Source: Woeseia sp.
GTDB taxonomy: Bacteria > Pseudomonadota > Gammaproteobacteria > Steroidobacterales > Woeseiaceae
Assembly (NCBI GenBank): GCA_018701055.1
Contig: JABIUH010000428.1
Span: forward strand, 1-8,346
Length of the DNA stretch: 8,346 bases
Reading direction: 5' to 3'
Below, piece by piece: positions 1 through 6,000 of this stretch. How positions within the stretch are numbered: the stretch's first letter is position 1; every line of letters begins with the position of its first letter. Made by a program: the position numbers and the translations under genes. The notes beneath the pieces were generated by a model. It was not told the DNA's origin and ran no database searches. It was given only the letters and a program-made list of their open reading frames with translations.

Positions 1-105
1 CAAGTACATGAAAATTACGGCGAGTATTCCGAGGCCGAGAAGGAATACCAGGACCGCGGACAGGATTTGCACCGTAGTTAGCGCACTGCCAACAAATTCG
101 GTCAT
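1..105 (-). CDS. N-terminus of a membrane-anchored protein, cut by the window edge
   Basis: Only the first 35 codons are inside the window. The ATG at 105-103 is preceded by a good ribosome binding site (GGGAG, 8 bases upstream). The visible peptide starts MTEFVGSALTTVQILSAVLV and continues as a hydrophobic stretch to about residue 35, so it looks like an N-terminal membrane anchor or a first transmembrane helix. The gene lies about 100 bases downstream of doxX, beyond a strong stem-loop, so it may be a separate transcription unit. From memory, some FMN-binding glutamate synthase-like proteins of proteobacteria begin with a similar hydrophobic segment, but 35 residues are too few to assign a family. 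The coding call rests on the start, the ribosome binding site and the open hydrophobic frame. Confidence 0.5.
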   Translation of the reverse strand, partial: MTEFVGSALTTVQILSAVLVFLLGLGILAVIFMYL

Positions 106-164
106 CACGTTTTCTCCCAAAGGTGACGCGATGTTGAGTGGATCAACAAGAGGGCAAAGGGACG

Positions 165-199
165 CCGGTAGATCCGCGCGTACGCGCGGTGCCTACCGG
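165..199 (-). terminator. Strong stem-loop after doxX, possible terminator or attenuator
   Basis: The outer arms CCGGTAG (165-171) and CTACCGG (193-199) pair perfectly. Inside them a 16-base perfect palindrome (174-189; CCGCGCG, TA, CGCGCGG) extends the stem, with only a 2/3-base internal loop between the two. It starts 7 bases beyond the doxX stop codon. Read leftward, the stem is followed by CGTCCCTTTG, which is not a proper U-tract; read rightward it is followed by GTTTTATC. It could be an intrinsic terminator with a poor tail, a mRNA 3'-end stabiliser, or a protein-binding palindrome. The structure is certain; its function is inferred. Confidence 0.5.
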
Positions 200-206
200 G
201 TTTTAT

Positions 207-797
207 CTAGTGCTGAAGTTTCTTCGCGAGCAGATGGTCAAGGCTGAGTTTGCCAGCTCCGCTGAAGAACAGCGCCAGCAACATGACGAAATACGTGATA
301 GCCCATTCCATGCCGCTGTTCGAAACGACGAAATTGCCGGTTTCGGTCAGCCAGTCGTAGTTGCCATGTTCGCGTAACAGATCTTTTGCTTTGTCCAATC
401 GATCCATCGCGGCTTCAATATTTTCGTTGGCAAATGGGCTTGCAGAATCTGCAATGGCCTGCCAACCATTCTTAGCGTGTACGGAGAATGCCGCAACAAG
501 CATCGTGACCATTAGCGGAACGGCAAACCATCGCGTGCCGAGACCGACCAACAAGGCGACGGCCCCGAGAACCTCGGTTCCGGTTGCGAGATAGGCCATC
601 AGTGTGGGTGCCGGCAATCCTAGACCCCAATCAGGATTACCAAATCAGGCGATGACGTTGTCCATACCGCTTAATTTGTTCGTGCCAGCAACCCAAAACA
701 CGGGTACAAGGTATAGCCTTAAGGCAAGCGGGCCGAGAAAATCGGCGAAGTTGGTCATATTCAACCAACTCTGCATTTTTCTAAGTAGGTCCATCAT
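207..797 (-). pseudogene. DoxX-family membrane protein gene interrupted by an in-frame TGA
   Basis: Starting at the ATG at 797-795 (GGAG 5 bases upstream; a second ATG follows directly), the frame codes 50 residues with a hydrophobic segment (PLALRLYLVPVFWVAGTNK), then meets TGA at 645-647. The same frame continues without another stop for 145 codons to TAG at 207-209. Just after the stop come FGNPDWGLGLP and then hydrophobic segments typical of the DoxX family (GAVALLVGLGTRW; AITYFVMLLALFFSGAGKLSLD). In relatives the residue before FGNP is tryptophan, so the TGA looks like a single-base change from TGG. The product would be a four-helix inner-membrane protein of about 196 residues, commonly found after bufC/hvfC genes. 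A shorter protein could restart at TTG 617 or ATG 599. It may be a recent pseudogene or a sequence error, as the rest of the frame is intact. Confidence 0.8.
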
Positions 798-832
798 CTG
801 TACTCCGTTTTGCTTTTATTGTTAATCGCCGC

Positions 833-858
833 AATTTAGACCGACTATTGGCTAAATT
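833..858 (-). other. Imperfect stem-loop in the bufC-doxX spacer
   Basis: On the plus strand AATTTAG, a bulged A, then CC (833-842) can pair with GGCTAAATT (850-858) around a seven-base loop. It begins at the last base of the bufC stop codon and ends about 35 bases before the doxX start. No U-tract follows in the direction of transcription, so it is not a typical terminator. It may mark a processing site or a weak attenuator that sets doxX expression. It is AT-rich and could be chance. Confidence 0.3.
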
Positions 859-1619
859 TATTTCACGCCAAGAAGAATTTCTGCCGAAAGCATTTGTTGC
901 ATGGCATCCAACCCGTGCGGAATGAGTGCTTCTGGATCTGGATGTTGAATTTCCGCGGCGAGGGTTGTCAGAAGGTCGCGGCCGCTCGCGGACGTATTGT
1001 CCCCGATCAATTCGAATAACCTGACGGTCACCGGATTTAGCTCCATGAAATCCATGTCGTCGTTCGAGTTGCGACAGATCGCCAGGCAGGTTGGCTGCTC
1101 GCCTGGTTCGCGCGGCAAAAACTTCGCGTTTATCCTGTGAACGGCAAATTGATACGAGAACGCCCAGGCTAACCTTGACGCAACTGGTATTCCTGCCAAT
1201 AAATCTCCGCTCTGATCAATGCCAGTGAGATCGTTCTCATCATCGGAAACTGAGAGTGCAAGCTCAACCCATTCATAGTGTGCGAGTTCGATAAGAAATG
1301 GGAAATCATCATCTTTCAACGTATAGCCAGTCTCCAGAAATTTCACGAACTCTTGTGGGACTTCCAGGAAGTAGGGTGACTGTGCTTCGTGGTTCACCAT
1401 GAATTGTCGGATGAGGGAGCGCCACTTGTCTTTGGTAAGCAGCTTCTTCAAAACCGGAAATGTTTGCCCGAGTAGATTGAGAAGATTATTGAAAAAAAGC
1501 TCTCGGTAGATCGCCATACGACGATCTTCAGTGTCGATTGGCGCGGGGTTATTCTTCGGGTCGCGAATGTGGCGCGCGAACGCGTATTGTTTCTCCTGAA
1601 ATTCGGGTCGGTCAGGCAC
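858..1619 (-). CDS. bufC: DUF2063 protein, BufC/HvfC-like partner of the MNIO enzyme
   Basis: The product (253 residues from the GTG at 1619) is a DUF2063 protein. In characterised bufferin/Hvf and related MNIO systems this partner binds the precursor peptide and is needed by the iron oxidase to modify its cysteines in the cytoplasm. The N-terminal helical domain (about residues 1-95) shows PDRPEFQEKQYAFARHIRDP, then RRMAIYRELFFNNL and a SPYFLEVPQEFVKFLE segment. The C-terminal part contains PFLIELAHYEWVELAL (about 107-122). Length is normal for the family and the frame is intact. The GTG start is preferred because family members begin at this point and GGAAG sits 6 bases before it; an upstream TTG at 1637 is the alternative. 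It overlaps the end of bufB by 8 bases, which indicates translational coupling. No signal peptide or transmembrane helix is evident. Confidence 0.88.
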   Translation of the reverse strand: MPDRPEFQEKQYAFARHIRDPKNNPAPIDTEDRRMAIYRELFFNNLLNLLGQTFPVLKKLLTKDKWRSLIRQFMVNHEAQSPYFLEVPQEFVKFLETGYTLKDDDFPFLIELAHYEWVELALSVSDDENDLTGIDQSGDLLAGIPVASRLAWAFSYQFAVHRINAKFLPREPGEQPTCLAICRNSNDDMDFMELNPVTVRLFELIGDNTSASGRDLLTTLAAEIQHPDPEALIPHGLDAMQQMLSAEILLGVK

Positions 1620-2472
1620 GGGCCGCTTCCAGAGCAACTGTTGCCGCAGATTGCTGCATAGTCTTAATCTGCCTGATTTCGCCGAGGAGTTCTTCCATTG
1701 GTGGGAAATTGAAATCTCGTTCTAGCAGGGTCGGGACGCTGCCGAAATGGGCGTATGCCTCTTCCAGCAATTGCCATGATTGGCTATCGACCGCGGCACC
1801 GTGTGTATCGATGCGTAAATCCGGTGCCTCCACATAGTGTCCTGCCAGGTGGAAATACTTGACGCGTTCAAGCGGCATATTAAGCATGAATTCACGAGCA
1901 TCGTATTGGTGATTGATGCTGTTGACGACGATGTTGTTGATATCGAGCAGCATGTCGCAATCGGCTTCCTCGAGCACGGCCAGCGTGAATTCTGTCTCTG
2001 TTAACGACGTATCGGTAGGCGTGTAATAAGAAACGTTTTCAACGGCGATACGTCGCCCCAGAATGTCTTGGGCTCGCCGAATTCGCGCAGCAACGTATTT
2101 GACCGCTTCTTCTGTGAAGGGGATAGGCATGAGGTCATAGAGTTGACCGTCGTCGCCGCAATAGCTCAGGTGCTCCGAATAGAATTCGATCCCGTGCTCT
2201 TCCATGAAACCCTTGATGTCGCGCAACAGGTTTTCGTTAAGCGGTGATGGGGCGCCGATGCTAAGCGATAAGCCATGCAATACGAATGGGTAGCGTTCGG
2301 TAAAAAACCGAAATTTACTTCCGAGTTTTCCACCGACATGAATCCAGTTCTCGGGGGCCACTTCCATGAAGTCCACGTCGCCAGGCGGGTCCGCCATCAG
2401 CTTGTTCATTAAGCCGCGTCGCAGGCCCAGGCCTGCCCCGGACACCGGGTATTCTCTTGCGTTTGCCTGCAT
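1612..2472 (-). CDS. bufB: MNIO family (DUF692) multinuclear iron oxidase, BufB/HvfB-like
   Basis: This 286-residue protein belongs to the DUF692/MNIO family of TIM-barrel enzymes, which use two or three iron ions and oxygen to modify peptide cysteines (for example to oxazolone-thioamide or thiooxazole groups that bind copper). Expected metal-binding signatures are present: HGLSLS (His66), SEHLSY (Glu100, His101), AVENVSYY (Glu145), DINNIVVNSINH (Asp177, Asn180, His187), FHLAGH (His208), IDTHG (Asp222, His224) and LLERDFNFPP (Glu251). The assignment of individual ligands is by family knowledge. Nothing essential looks missing, so the enzyme appears active. The ATG at 2472 has GGAG 11 bases upstream, a rather long spacing. 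It is followed by its usual partner bufC with an 8-base overlap, but the usual small precursor gene (bufA/hvfA) is not upstream: only 85 bases separate it from the DUF1841 gene. Confidence 0.92.
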   Translation of the reverse strand: MQANAREYPVSGAGLGLRRGLMNKLMADPPGDVDFMEVAPENWIHVGGKLGSKFRFFTERYPFVLHGLSLSIGAPSPLNENLLRDIKGFMEEHGIEFYSEHLSYCGDDGQLYDLMPIPFTEEAVKYVAARIRRAQDILGRRIAVENVSYYTPTDTSLTETEFTLAVLEEADCDMLLDINNIVVNSINHQYDAREFMLNMPLERVKYFHLAGHYVEAPDLRIDTHGAAVDSQSWQLLEEAYAHFGSVPTLLERDFNFPPMEELLGEIRQIKTMQQSAATVALEAARA

Positions 2473-2497
2473 TTTTCACATTGCTCCAGGGTCACAT

Positions 2498-2517
2498 CAG
2501 ATGACCGGGATCACCTG
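2498..2517. promoter_or_regulatory. Imperfect palindrome upstream of bufB, possible operator
   Basis: CAGATGA (2498-2504) and TCACCTG (2511-2517) are inverted repeats matching at 6 of 7 positions around a six-base centre. The site lies 26-45 bases before the bufB start, in the only sizeable non-coding gap (85 bases) between the rnf/nth genes and the buf genes. It overlaps the place where transcription would begin if the -10-like element at 2521-2529 is real. It may be a repressor-binding site or a small RNA hairpin; no known operator consensus was recognised. Confidence 0.3.
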
Positions 2518-2520
2518 CCT

Positions 2521-2529
2521 ATTATTACA
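2521..2529 (-). promoter_or_regulatory. Weak candidate extended -10 element for bufB
   Basis: Read leftward the bases are TGT followed by AATAAT, similar to an extended -10 (TGnTATAAT). No convincing -35 hexamer is found 17 bases upstream, so this would rely on the extended -10 or an activator. It sits about 50 bases before the bufB start, in the gap after the DUF1841 gene. It could let the buf genes be expressed apart from rnf, but AT-rich matches of this kind are common by chance. Confidence 0.2.
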
Positions 2530-2557
2530 TTCTGCGAGGTCTAACGGAGTGCCTGAC

Positions 2558-2977
2558 TCAAAGACGGCGCAGACGCTCGAGGTAGACAGATTCGTCGGGC
2601 ATTGCGTTGTTGCTCTGTGCCTCCCACAACGTTTCTGCCAGGCACTCCAGAGCCTGGTGCTCGGCGACATGTGAGTCACCGTGCCTGCTACACAATTCAT
2701 CGAATACCGTCTTGATGCCTGCTGGCCGATTCGTGGCGACTTGTTCCCGAATGGCCAGATGCAAACCCATGTGGAGAAAAGGGTTCGTTTCGCCACCCTC
2801 AGGGAGAAACCCTTCATCAACCGACGTTGACGTCATCGCTGCGTGATATTCCGGATGGTCAGTGATAACCGCAGCAATCTGTGCCTCTAGCGGCGTCAGA
2901 ATTTCCCCCGCGACCGATTTACGCCACGAATCGATGTACATTTGACGTAGCTCATCGCGGTCTTGTCCAAATATCAT
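2558..2977 (-). CDS. DUF1841 family protein with three HxxxH motifs
   Basis: A 139-residue soluble protein, full length for the DUF1841 family, whose function is not known. Recognisable family segments are GEILTPLEAQIAAVITDHPE (24-43), NPFLHMGLHLAIREQV (65-80) and the C-terminal LAETLWEAQ followed by MPDESVYLERL. Three HxxxH pairs stand out: His41/His45, His69/His73 and His103/His107, with several nearby Glu and Asp. In a mainly helical protein this pattern suggests a metal site, but that is inference. There is no signal peptide or transmembrane segment. Its ATG overlaps the nth stop codon (ATGA), so it is co-translated with nth as the last gene of the rnf-nth block. Confidence 0.85.
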   Translation of the reverse strand: MIFGQDRDELRQMYIDSWRKSVAGEILTPLEAQIAAVITDHPEYHAAMTSTSVDEGFLPEGGETNPFLHMGLHLAIREQVATNRPAGIKTVFDELCSRHGDSHVAEHQALECLAETLWEAQSNNAMPDESVYLERLRRL

Positions 2978-3618
2978 GATGATTCGACTCCGACCTTGCC
3001 GCGAAATTCACATAAATCAACAATTGAACATTTCCCGCAAACAGGCTTTCGGGCTTTGCATGTGTAGCGTCCATGCAGAATTAGCCAATGATGCGCATCC
3101 AATTTGAATTCTTCTGGCGTCAGACGCATTAGCCGCTTCTCAACTTCGAGCGGTGTTTTGCCAGGTGCCAATCCGGTCCTATTGGACACCCGGAAGATAT
3201 GCGTATCAACCGCGATGGTCGGTTGGCCAAATGCAGTATTTAGGACCACATTGGCCGTTTTTCGGCCAACGCCTGGCAATGACTCCAGTGCATCGCGATT
3301 GCGTGGGACTTCGCTGTTGAAGTTATCGATTAGCAGGCGGCACGTCTTGATGATGTTTTCGGCTTTACTGTTGTAAAGGCCGATTGTCTTTATGTAGTTT
3401 TTTAGCTGCTTGATGCCTAGGCCGAAAATGTCTTGAGGCGTATTCGCCACGGGATATAAAAGTGCCGTGGCCTTGTTAACGCCGATATCAGTCGCTTGAG
3501 CCGAAAGGATAACGGAGATCAATAGCTCGAAATTGCTGCTGTAGTTGAGCTCTGTTTCGGGCTTTGGCATTAGCGTACGCAATCGCGTGAATATCTCTGT
3601 GCGTTTTCCTTTATTCAT
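2974..3618 (-). CDS. nth: Endonuclease III (DNA glycosylase/AP lyase)
   Basis: Nth removes oxidised pyrimidines from DNA and cleaves the abasic site, the first step of base excision repair. The 214-residue product has the helix-hairpin-helix LPGVGRKTANVV with catalytic Lys120, the IAVDTHIFRVSNR segment with catalytic Asp138, and the C-terminal [4Fe-4S] loop Cys187-x6-Cys194-x2-Cys197-x5-Cys203. These residue numbers coincide with those of E. coli Nth. It lies 12 bases after rsxE and overlaps the DUF1841 gene by 4 bases. No clear ribosome binding site precedes its ATG, so translation probably depends on coupling to rsxE. Position directly after rsxE is the classical gammaproteobacterial rnf arrangement. 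Confidence 0.97.
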   Translation of the reverse strand: MNKGKRTEIFTRLRTLMPKPETELNYSSNFELLISVILSAQATDIGVNKATALLYPVANTPQDIFGLGIKQLKNYIKTIGLYNSKAENIIKTCRLLIDNFNSEVPRNRDALESLPGVGRKTANVVLNTAFGQPTIAVDTHIFRVSNRTGLAPGKTPLEVEKRLMRLTPEEFKLDAHHWLILHGRYTCKARKPVCGKCSIVDLCEFRGKVGVESS

Positions 3619-3630
3619 AAATTATGGACG

Positions 3631-4299
3631 TTAGCGCAAGCTGTTCGACGAAACTGCGCGACTGGTTTGTCGTCGTCTGTCCAGAGCGTTCTTGCCGGCA
3701 ACAAATAAAGCCAGTGTGAAAAAAGCACCAGGAGGCAGAATAGCCAAAAGAAAACCACCGTCCACTAACTCGAGCCCGGGAGAGGCTTCGCCACCAAACA
3801 ACATGTCGAGCCTCGACAGGATAGAGCCTTGTCCGATTAGTTCTCGAAAAGTCCCGATGGCGATTAGCAATAACGCAAATCCTGAGCCCATGGATATTCC
3901 ATCGATAAAGCTCTCGCCAACGCTGTTGCGCGAAGCAAATATTTCCGCCCGTGCAACGATCGTACAGTTGGTGACGATCAAGGGAATAAATATTCCTAAT
4001 GATCTACCCAACGATGGGAACCAAGCGAGCACAATCATTTCAATGCAGGTCACCAAACTAGCGATGATTAATACATACATTGGAATTCGAATGTCGGCTC
4101 GAATGAATCGACGTGTTGCAGATACCAAAACGTTCGAAAAAGTTAAGACGAGCAAAGTGGCGAGGCCGAGACCAAAACCATTTACGAATGTTGTCGTTAC
4201 CGCTAGCAACGGGCAAAGGCCCAACAATTGAACCAGGCCCGGATTGTCGTGCCAAATACCTGTGCGAAACTTGTCTGTTATGTTTAGATTTTCGCTCAT
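3631..4299 (-). CDS. rsxE: Electron transport complex subunit RsxE/RnfE
   Basis: RsxE is one of two related six-helix inner-membrane proteins (with RsxA) that form the core of the Rnf complex and are homologous to NqrD/NqrE. The 222-residue product shows the motif GLCPLLAVTTTFVNGFGLG near the N-terminus and GIFIPLIVTNCTIVARAEIF in the middle. Cys29 (GLCP) and Cys112 (TNC) correspond to the cysteines that hold an iron-sulfur cluster between RsxA and RsxE in the membrane. Later segments include GSGFALLLIAIGTFRELIG and LAILPPGAFFTLALFVAGKN. The C-terminus is a short basic tail. The ATG follows the rsxG stop by 10 bases with a GA-rich stretch upstream. Confidence 0.96.
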   Translation of the reverse strand: MSENLNITDKFRTGIWHDNPGLVQLLGLCPLLAVTTTFVNGFGLGLATLLVLTFSNVLVSATRRFIRADIRIPMYVLIIASLVTCIEMIVLAWFPSLGRSLGIFIPLIVTNCTIVARAEIFASRNSVGESFIDGISMGSGFALLLIAIGTFRELIGQGSILSRLDMLFGGEASPGLELVDGGFLLAILPPGAFFTLALFVAGKNALDRRRQTSRAVSSNSLR

Positions 4300-4309
4300 C
4301 GCTGCACTC

Positions 4310-4945
4310 TCATGTCTCTTTCTTGGTGCCGAATACGAGCTCCGGATTACCTTTGAAAAAAACCAACGTCTGTTTGACTGCCTTTATGACTGCGCGTGGC
4401 GTAATCGATGCGCCCGTTAGTTGATCATACGTTCCGCCATCGCGTTTTATCGCCCACATGGCAGAGGGCGGATCCTGTAGTGACTTGTTTTCGAATTGCT
4501 TTATCCAATCAGATTTGCCTGTCTCGATTAGATCGCCGAGCCCTGGTGTTTCCCGGTGATCGAGCACTCGAACGCCGGTTATCGTTCCGTCGACGTGAAT
4601 GCCGATTAATAATTGAATGGGTCCGGAAAAACCATCTCTGGCCCTGACGACAAAAAGCGCAGCAATTGGGGCGCCATCCGCGTAAACGCGATAGATGGGT
4701 ACCTCGCTGTTGCCAGGTAATTCGTGCGGAGGCGAAACGATACGCGTCGATTCAGATAGATTGCCGTCATAGCTCAGGCCGGACAGCACAGGTTGTAAGC
4801 TTTGTTCCAGATATGCCTGTTGATTGGCGGCGATCCGCGGCTCAGTGATTGCGTGCGTGACTGCGACGAGCGCAGTACAAATGGCGGCCAGCCCGCCAAG
4901 AATCATCCCGCTCATCATCCCGGACTTTTGAGCAGGGTCCGTCAC
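4310..4945 (-). CDS. rsxG: Electron transport complex subunit RsxG/RnfG (FMN-binding)
   Basis: RsxG is a membrane-anchored subunit with a periplasmic domain that carries covalently bound FMN. The 211-residue product has one N-terminal transmembrane helix (about residues 10-32) and the FMN-binding domain with VLDHRETPGLGDLI (127-140) and the attachment motif LTGASITPRAV, in which Thr182 should take the flavin phosphate. The attachment is made by the flavin transferase ApbE, which is not in this window. It begins with GTG at 4945 that overlaps the rsxD stop by 4 bases (GTGA), which fixes the start and suggests coupled translation. The protein is complete and near normal size. Confidence 0.96.
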   Translation of the reverse strand: MTDPAQKSGMMSGMILGGLAAICTALVAVTHAITEPRIAANQQAYLEQSLQPVLSGLSYDGNLSESTRIVSPPHELPGNSEVPIYRVYADGAPIAALFVVRARDGFSGPIQLLIGIHVDGTITGVRVLDHRETPGLGDLIETGKSDWIKQFENKSLQDPPSAMWAIKRDGGTYDQLTGASITPRAVIKAVKQTLVFFKGNPELVFGTKKET

Positions 4946-6000
4946 TGGCCGGACTTTCGCTTCTTAGTGGGATGGCCGACGATGTGCGGTTTTGTCAGGT
5001 AATCGATCGTAGGCACTGCCATATTCATCAATAAAACTGCGAAAGCAACACCGTCTGCGTAACTACCCCATTCTCGTATGGCAAAAATGAGCAGACCGAT
5101 GCCAATGCCATAAATTAGTCTCCCTTTATCACTGGTCGCAGCGGACACTGGGTCAGTCGCGATAAAGAATGCGCAGAGAATCGTACCACCACTAAATAAA
5201 TGGAATCCCGGGCTCGGGCTGATACTCGGAACCAGGAAATACATGATGGTACTGGGAATCAATAATCCGGTGAGGACACCGAATGGGATTTGCCAGCGAA
5301 TAATTTTTCGCAAGAGCAACCAGGCGCCTCCCATAGCGGTGAAATTGCCTATCCACTCCCAACCACGACCGCCAAAGTCACCCATCATCGGATAAACACG
5401 CAACTCATCAAAGGTGCGCATGTTATTCAGTCCGGATTTGACGATATCCAAAGGTGTTGCACGACTAATCGCGTCGAAAGAGAGTGAGTCAGGAAACGAA
5501 CCCGTCAATGTGAAAACCGCGGTTTCCGCAATTGTGAGAATTTGATAATCGAGATCCCCCATTCGGGGCGCGATCCACAAATTCATGTGCAGGGGGAACG
5601 CGATAAGCACGACGACATAACCGACCATCGCCGGATTGAACAGGTTATATCCGAGTCCACCGTATAAATGCTTTGCAACGACGATACCAAACAATGCGGC
5701 GGTTGCAGTGACCCACCATGGCGTTAACGCAGGCATTGCAAATGCGAGTAACGCCGCAGTGACTAGCGCACTGAAATCGATCAAGGTTACTTCGACCGGG
5801 CGGCCCCGCAGCCTCAACATCACGGCTTCACCCAGGATGCAGAAGACGCCTGCCACGATGAGGTTGAATACAAACCCCGCACCGAAATACCACACGTAAG
5901 CGATGCCAGCGGGCACTAGCGCATACAGTACGTGGCGCATGATCGCGGCAACGTCCGTTGTCGGCGCCAGGAACGGAGCTTCTCGACGTTCGAATTCCAT
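4942..6000 (-). CDS. rsxD: Electron transport complex subunit RsxD/RnfD
   Basis: RsxD is a multi-helix inner-membrane subunit, homologous to NqrB, that carries covalent FMN and is part of the ion-translocating path. The 352-residue product has many hydrophobic segments and the family motifs KHLYGGLGYNLFNPAMVGYV (110-129), SRATPLDIVKSG (179-190, with Thr182 as the likely FMN-linked residue) and FFIATDPVSAATSDKGRLIYG region (278 onward). The C-terminus is basic (PTKKRKSG). The ATG shares one base with the rsxC stop (TAATG), so initiation is probably coupled to termination of rsxC. The frame is intact and the length is typical. Confidence 0.97.
   Translation of the reverse strand: MEFERREAPFLAPTTDVAAIMRHVLYALVPAGIAYVWYFGAGFVFNLIVAGVFCILGEAVMLRLRGRPVEVTLIDFSALVTAALLAFAMPALTPWWVTATAALFGIVVAKHLYGGLGYNLFNPAMVGYVVVLIAFPLHMNLWIAPRMGDLDYQILTIAETAVFTLTGSFPDSLSFDAISRATPLDIVKSGLNNMRTFDELRVYPMMGDFGGRGWEWIGNFTAMGGAWLLLRKIIRWQIPFGVLTGLLIPSTIMYFLVPSISPSPGFHLFSGGTILCAFFIATDPVSAATSDKGRLIYGIGIGLLIFAIREWGSYADGVAFAVLLMNMAVPTIDYLTKPHIVGHPTKKRKSGQ

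Noticed and set aside
133..147. Small inverted repeat GTTGA/TCAAC before the leftmost gene
   Set aside because: The five-base arms are too short to be distinguished from chance.
207..797. Alternative genetic code (TGA read as tryptophan) to explain the doxX stop
   Set aside because: Several genes here end in TGA at overlaps with the next start, and all other expected tryptophans are TGG.
1620..1637. TTG start for bufC at 1637
   Set aside because: The GTG at 1619 has a well-placed GGAAG and matches the usual family N-terminus; the extra residues are translated from the bufB end in another frame.
2497..2820. A 107-codon minus-strand frame overlapping the DUF1841 gene, considered as the missing precursor peptide gene
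   Set aside because: It lies within the conserved DUF1841 coding region in another frame, has no convincing signal peptide, and its scattered cysteines do not form a BufA/HvfA-like motif.
3692..4231. Long plus-strand open frame (179 codons) opposite rsxE
   Set aside because: It is antisense to a clearly conserved membrane protein gene, with a composition typical of a reverse-complement shadow and no recognisable domain.
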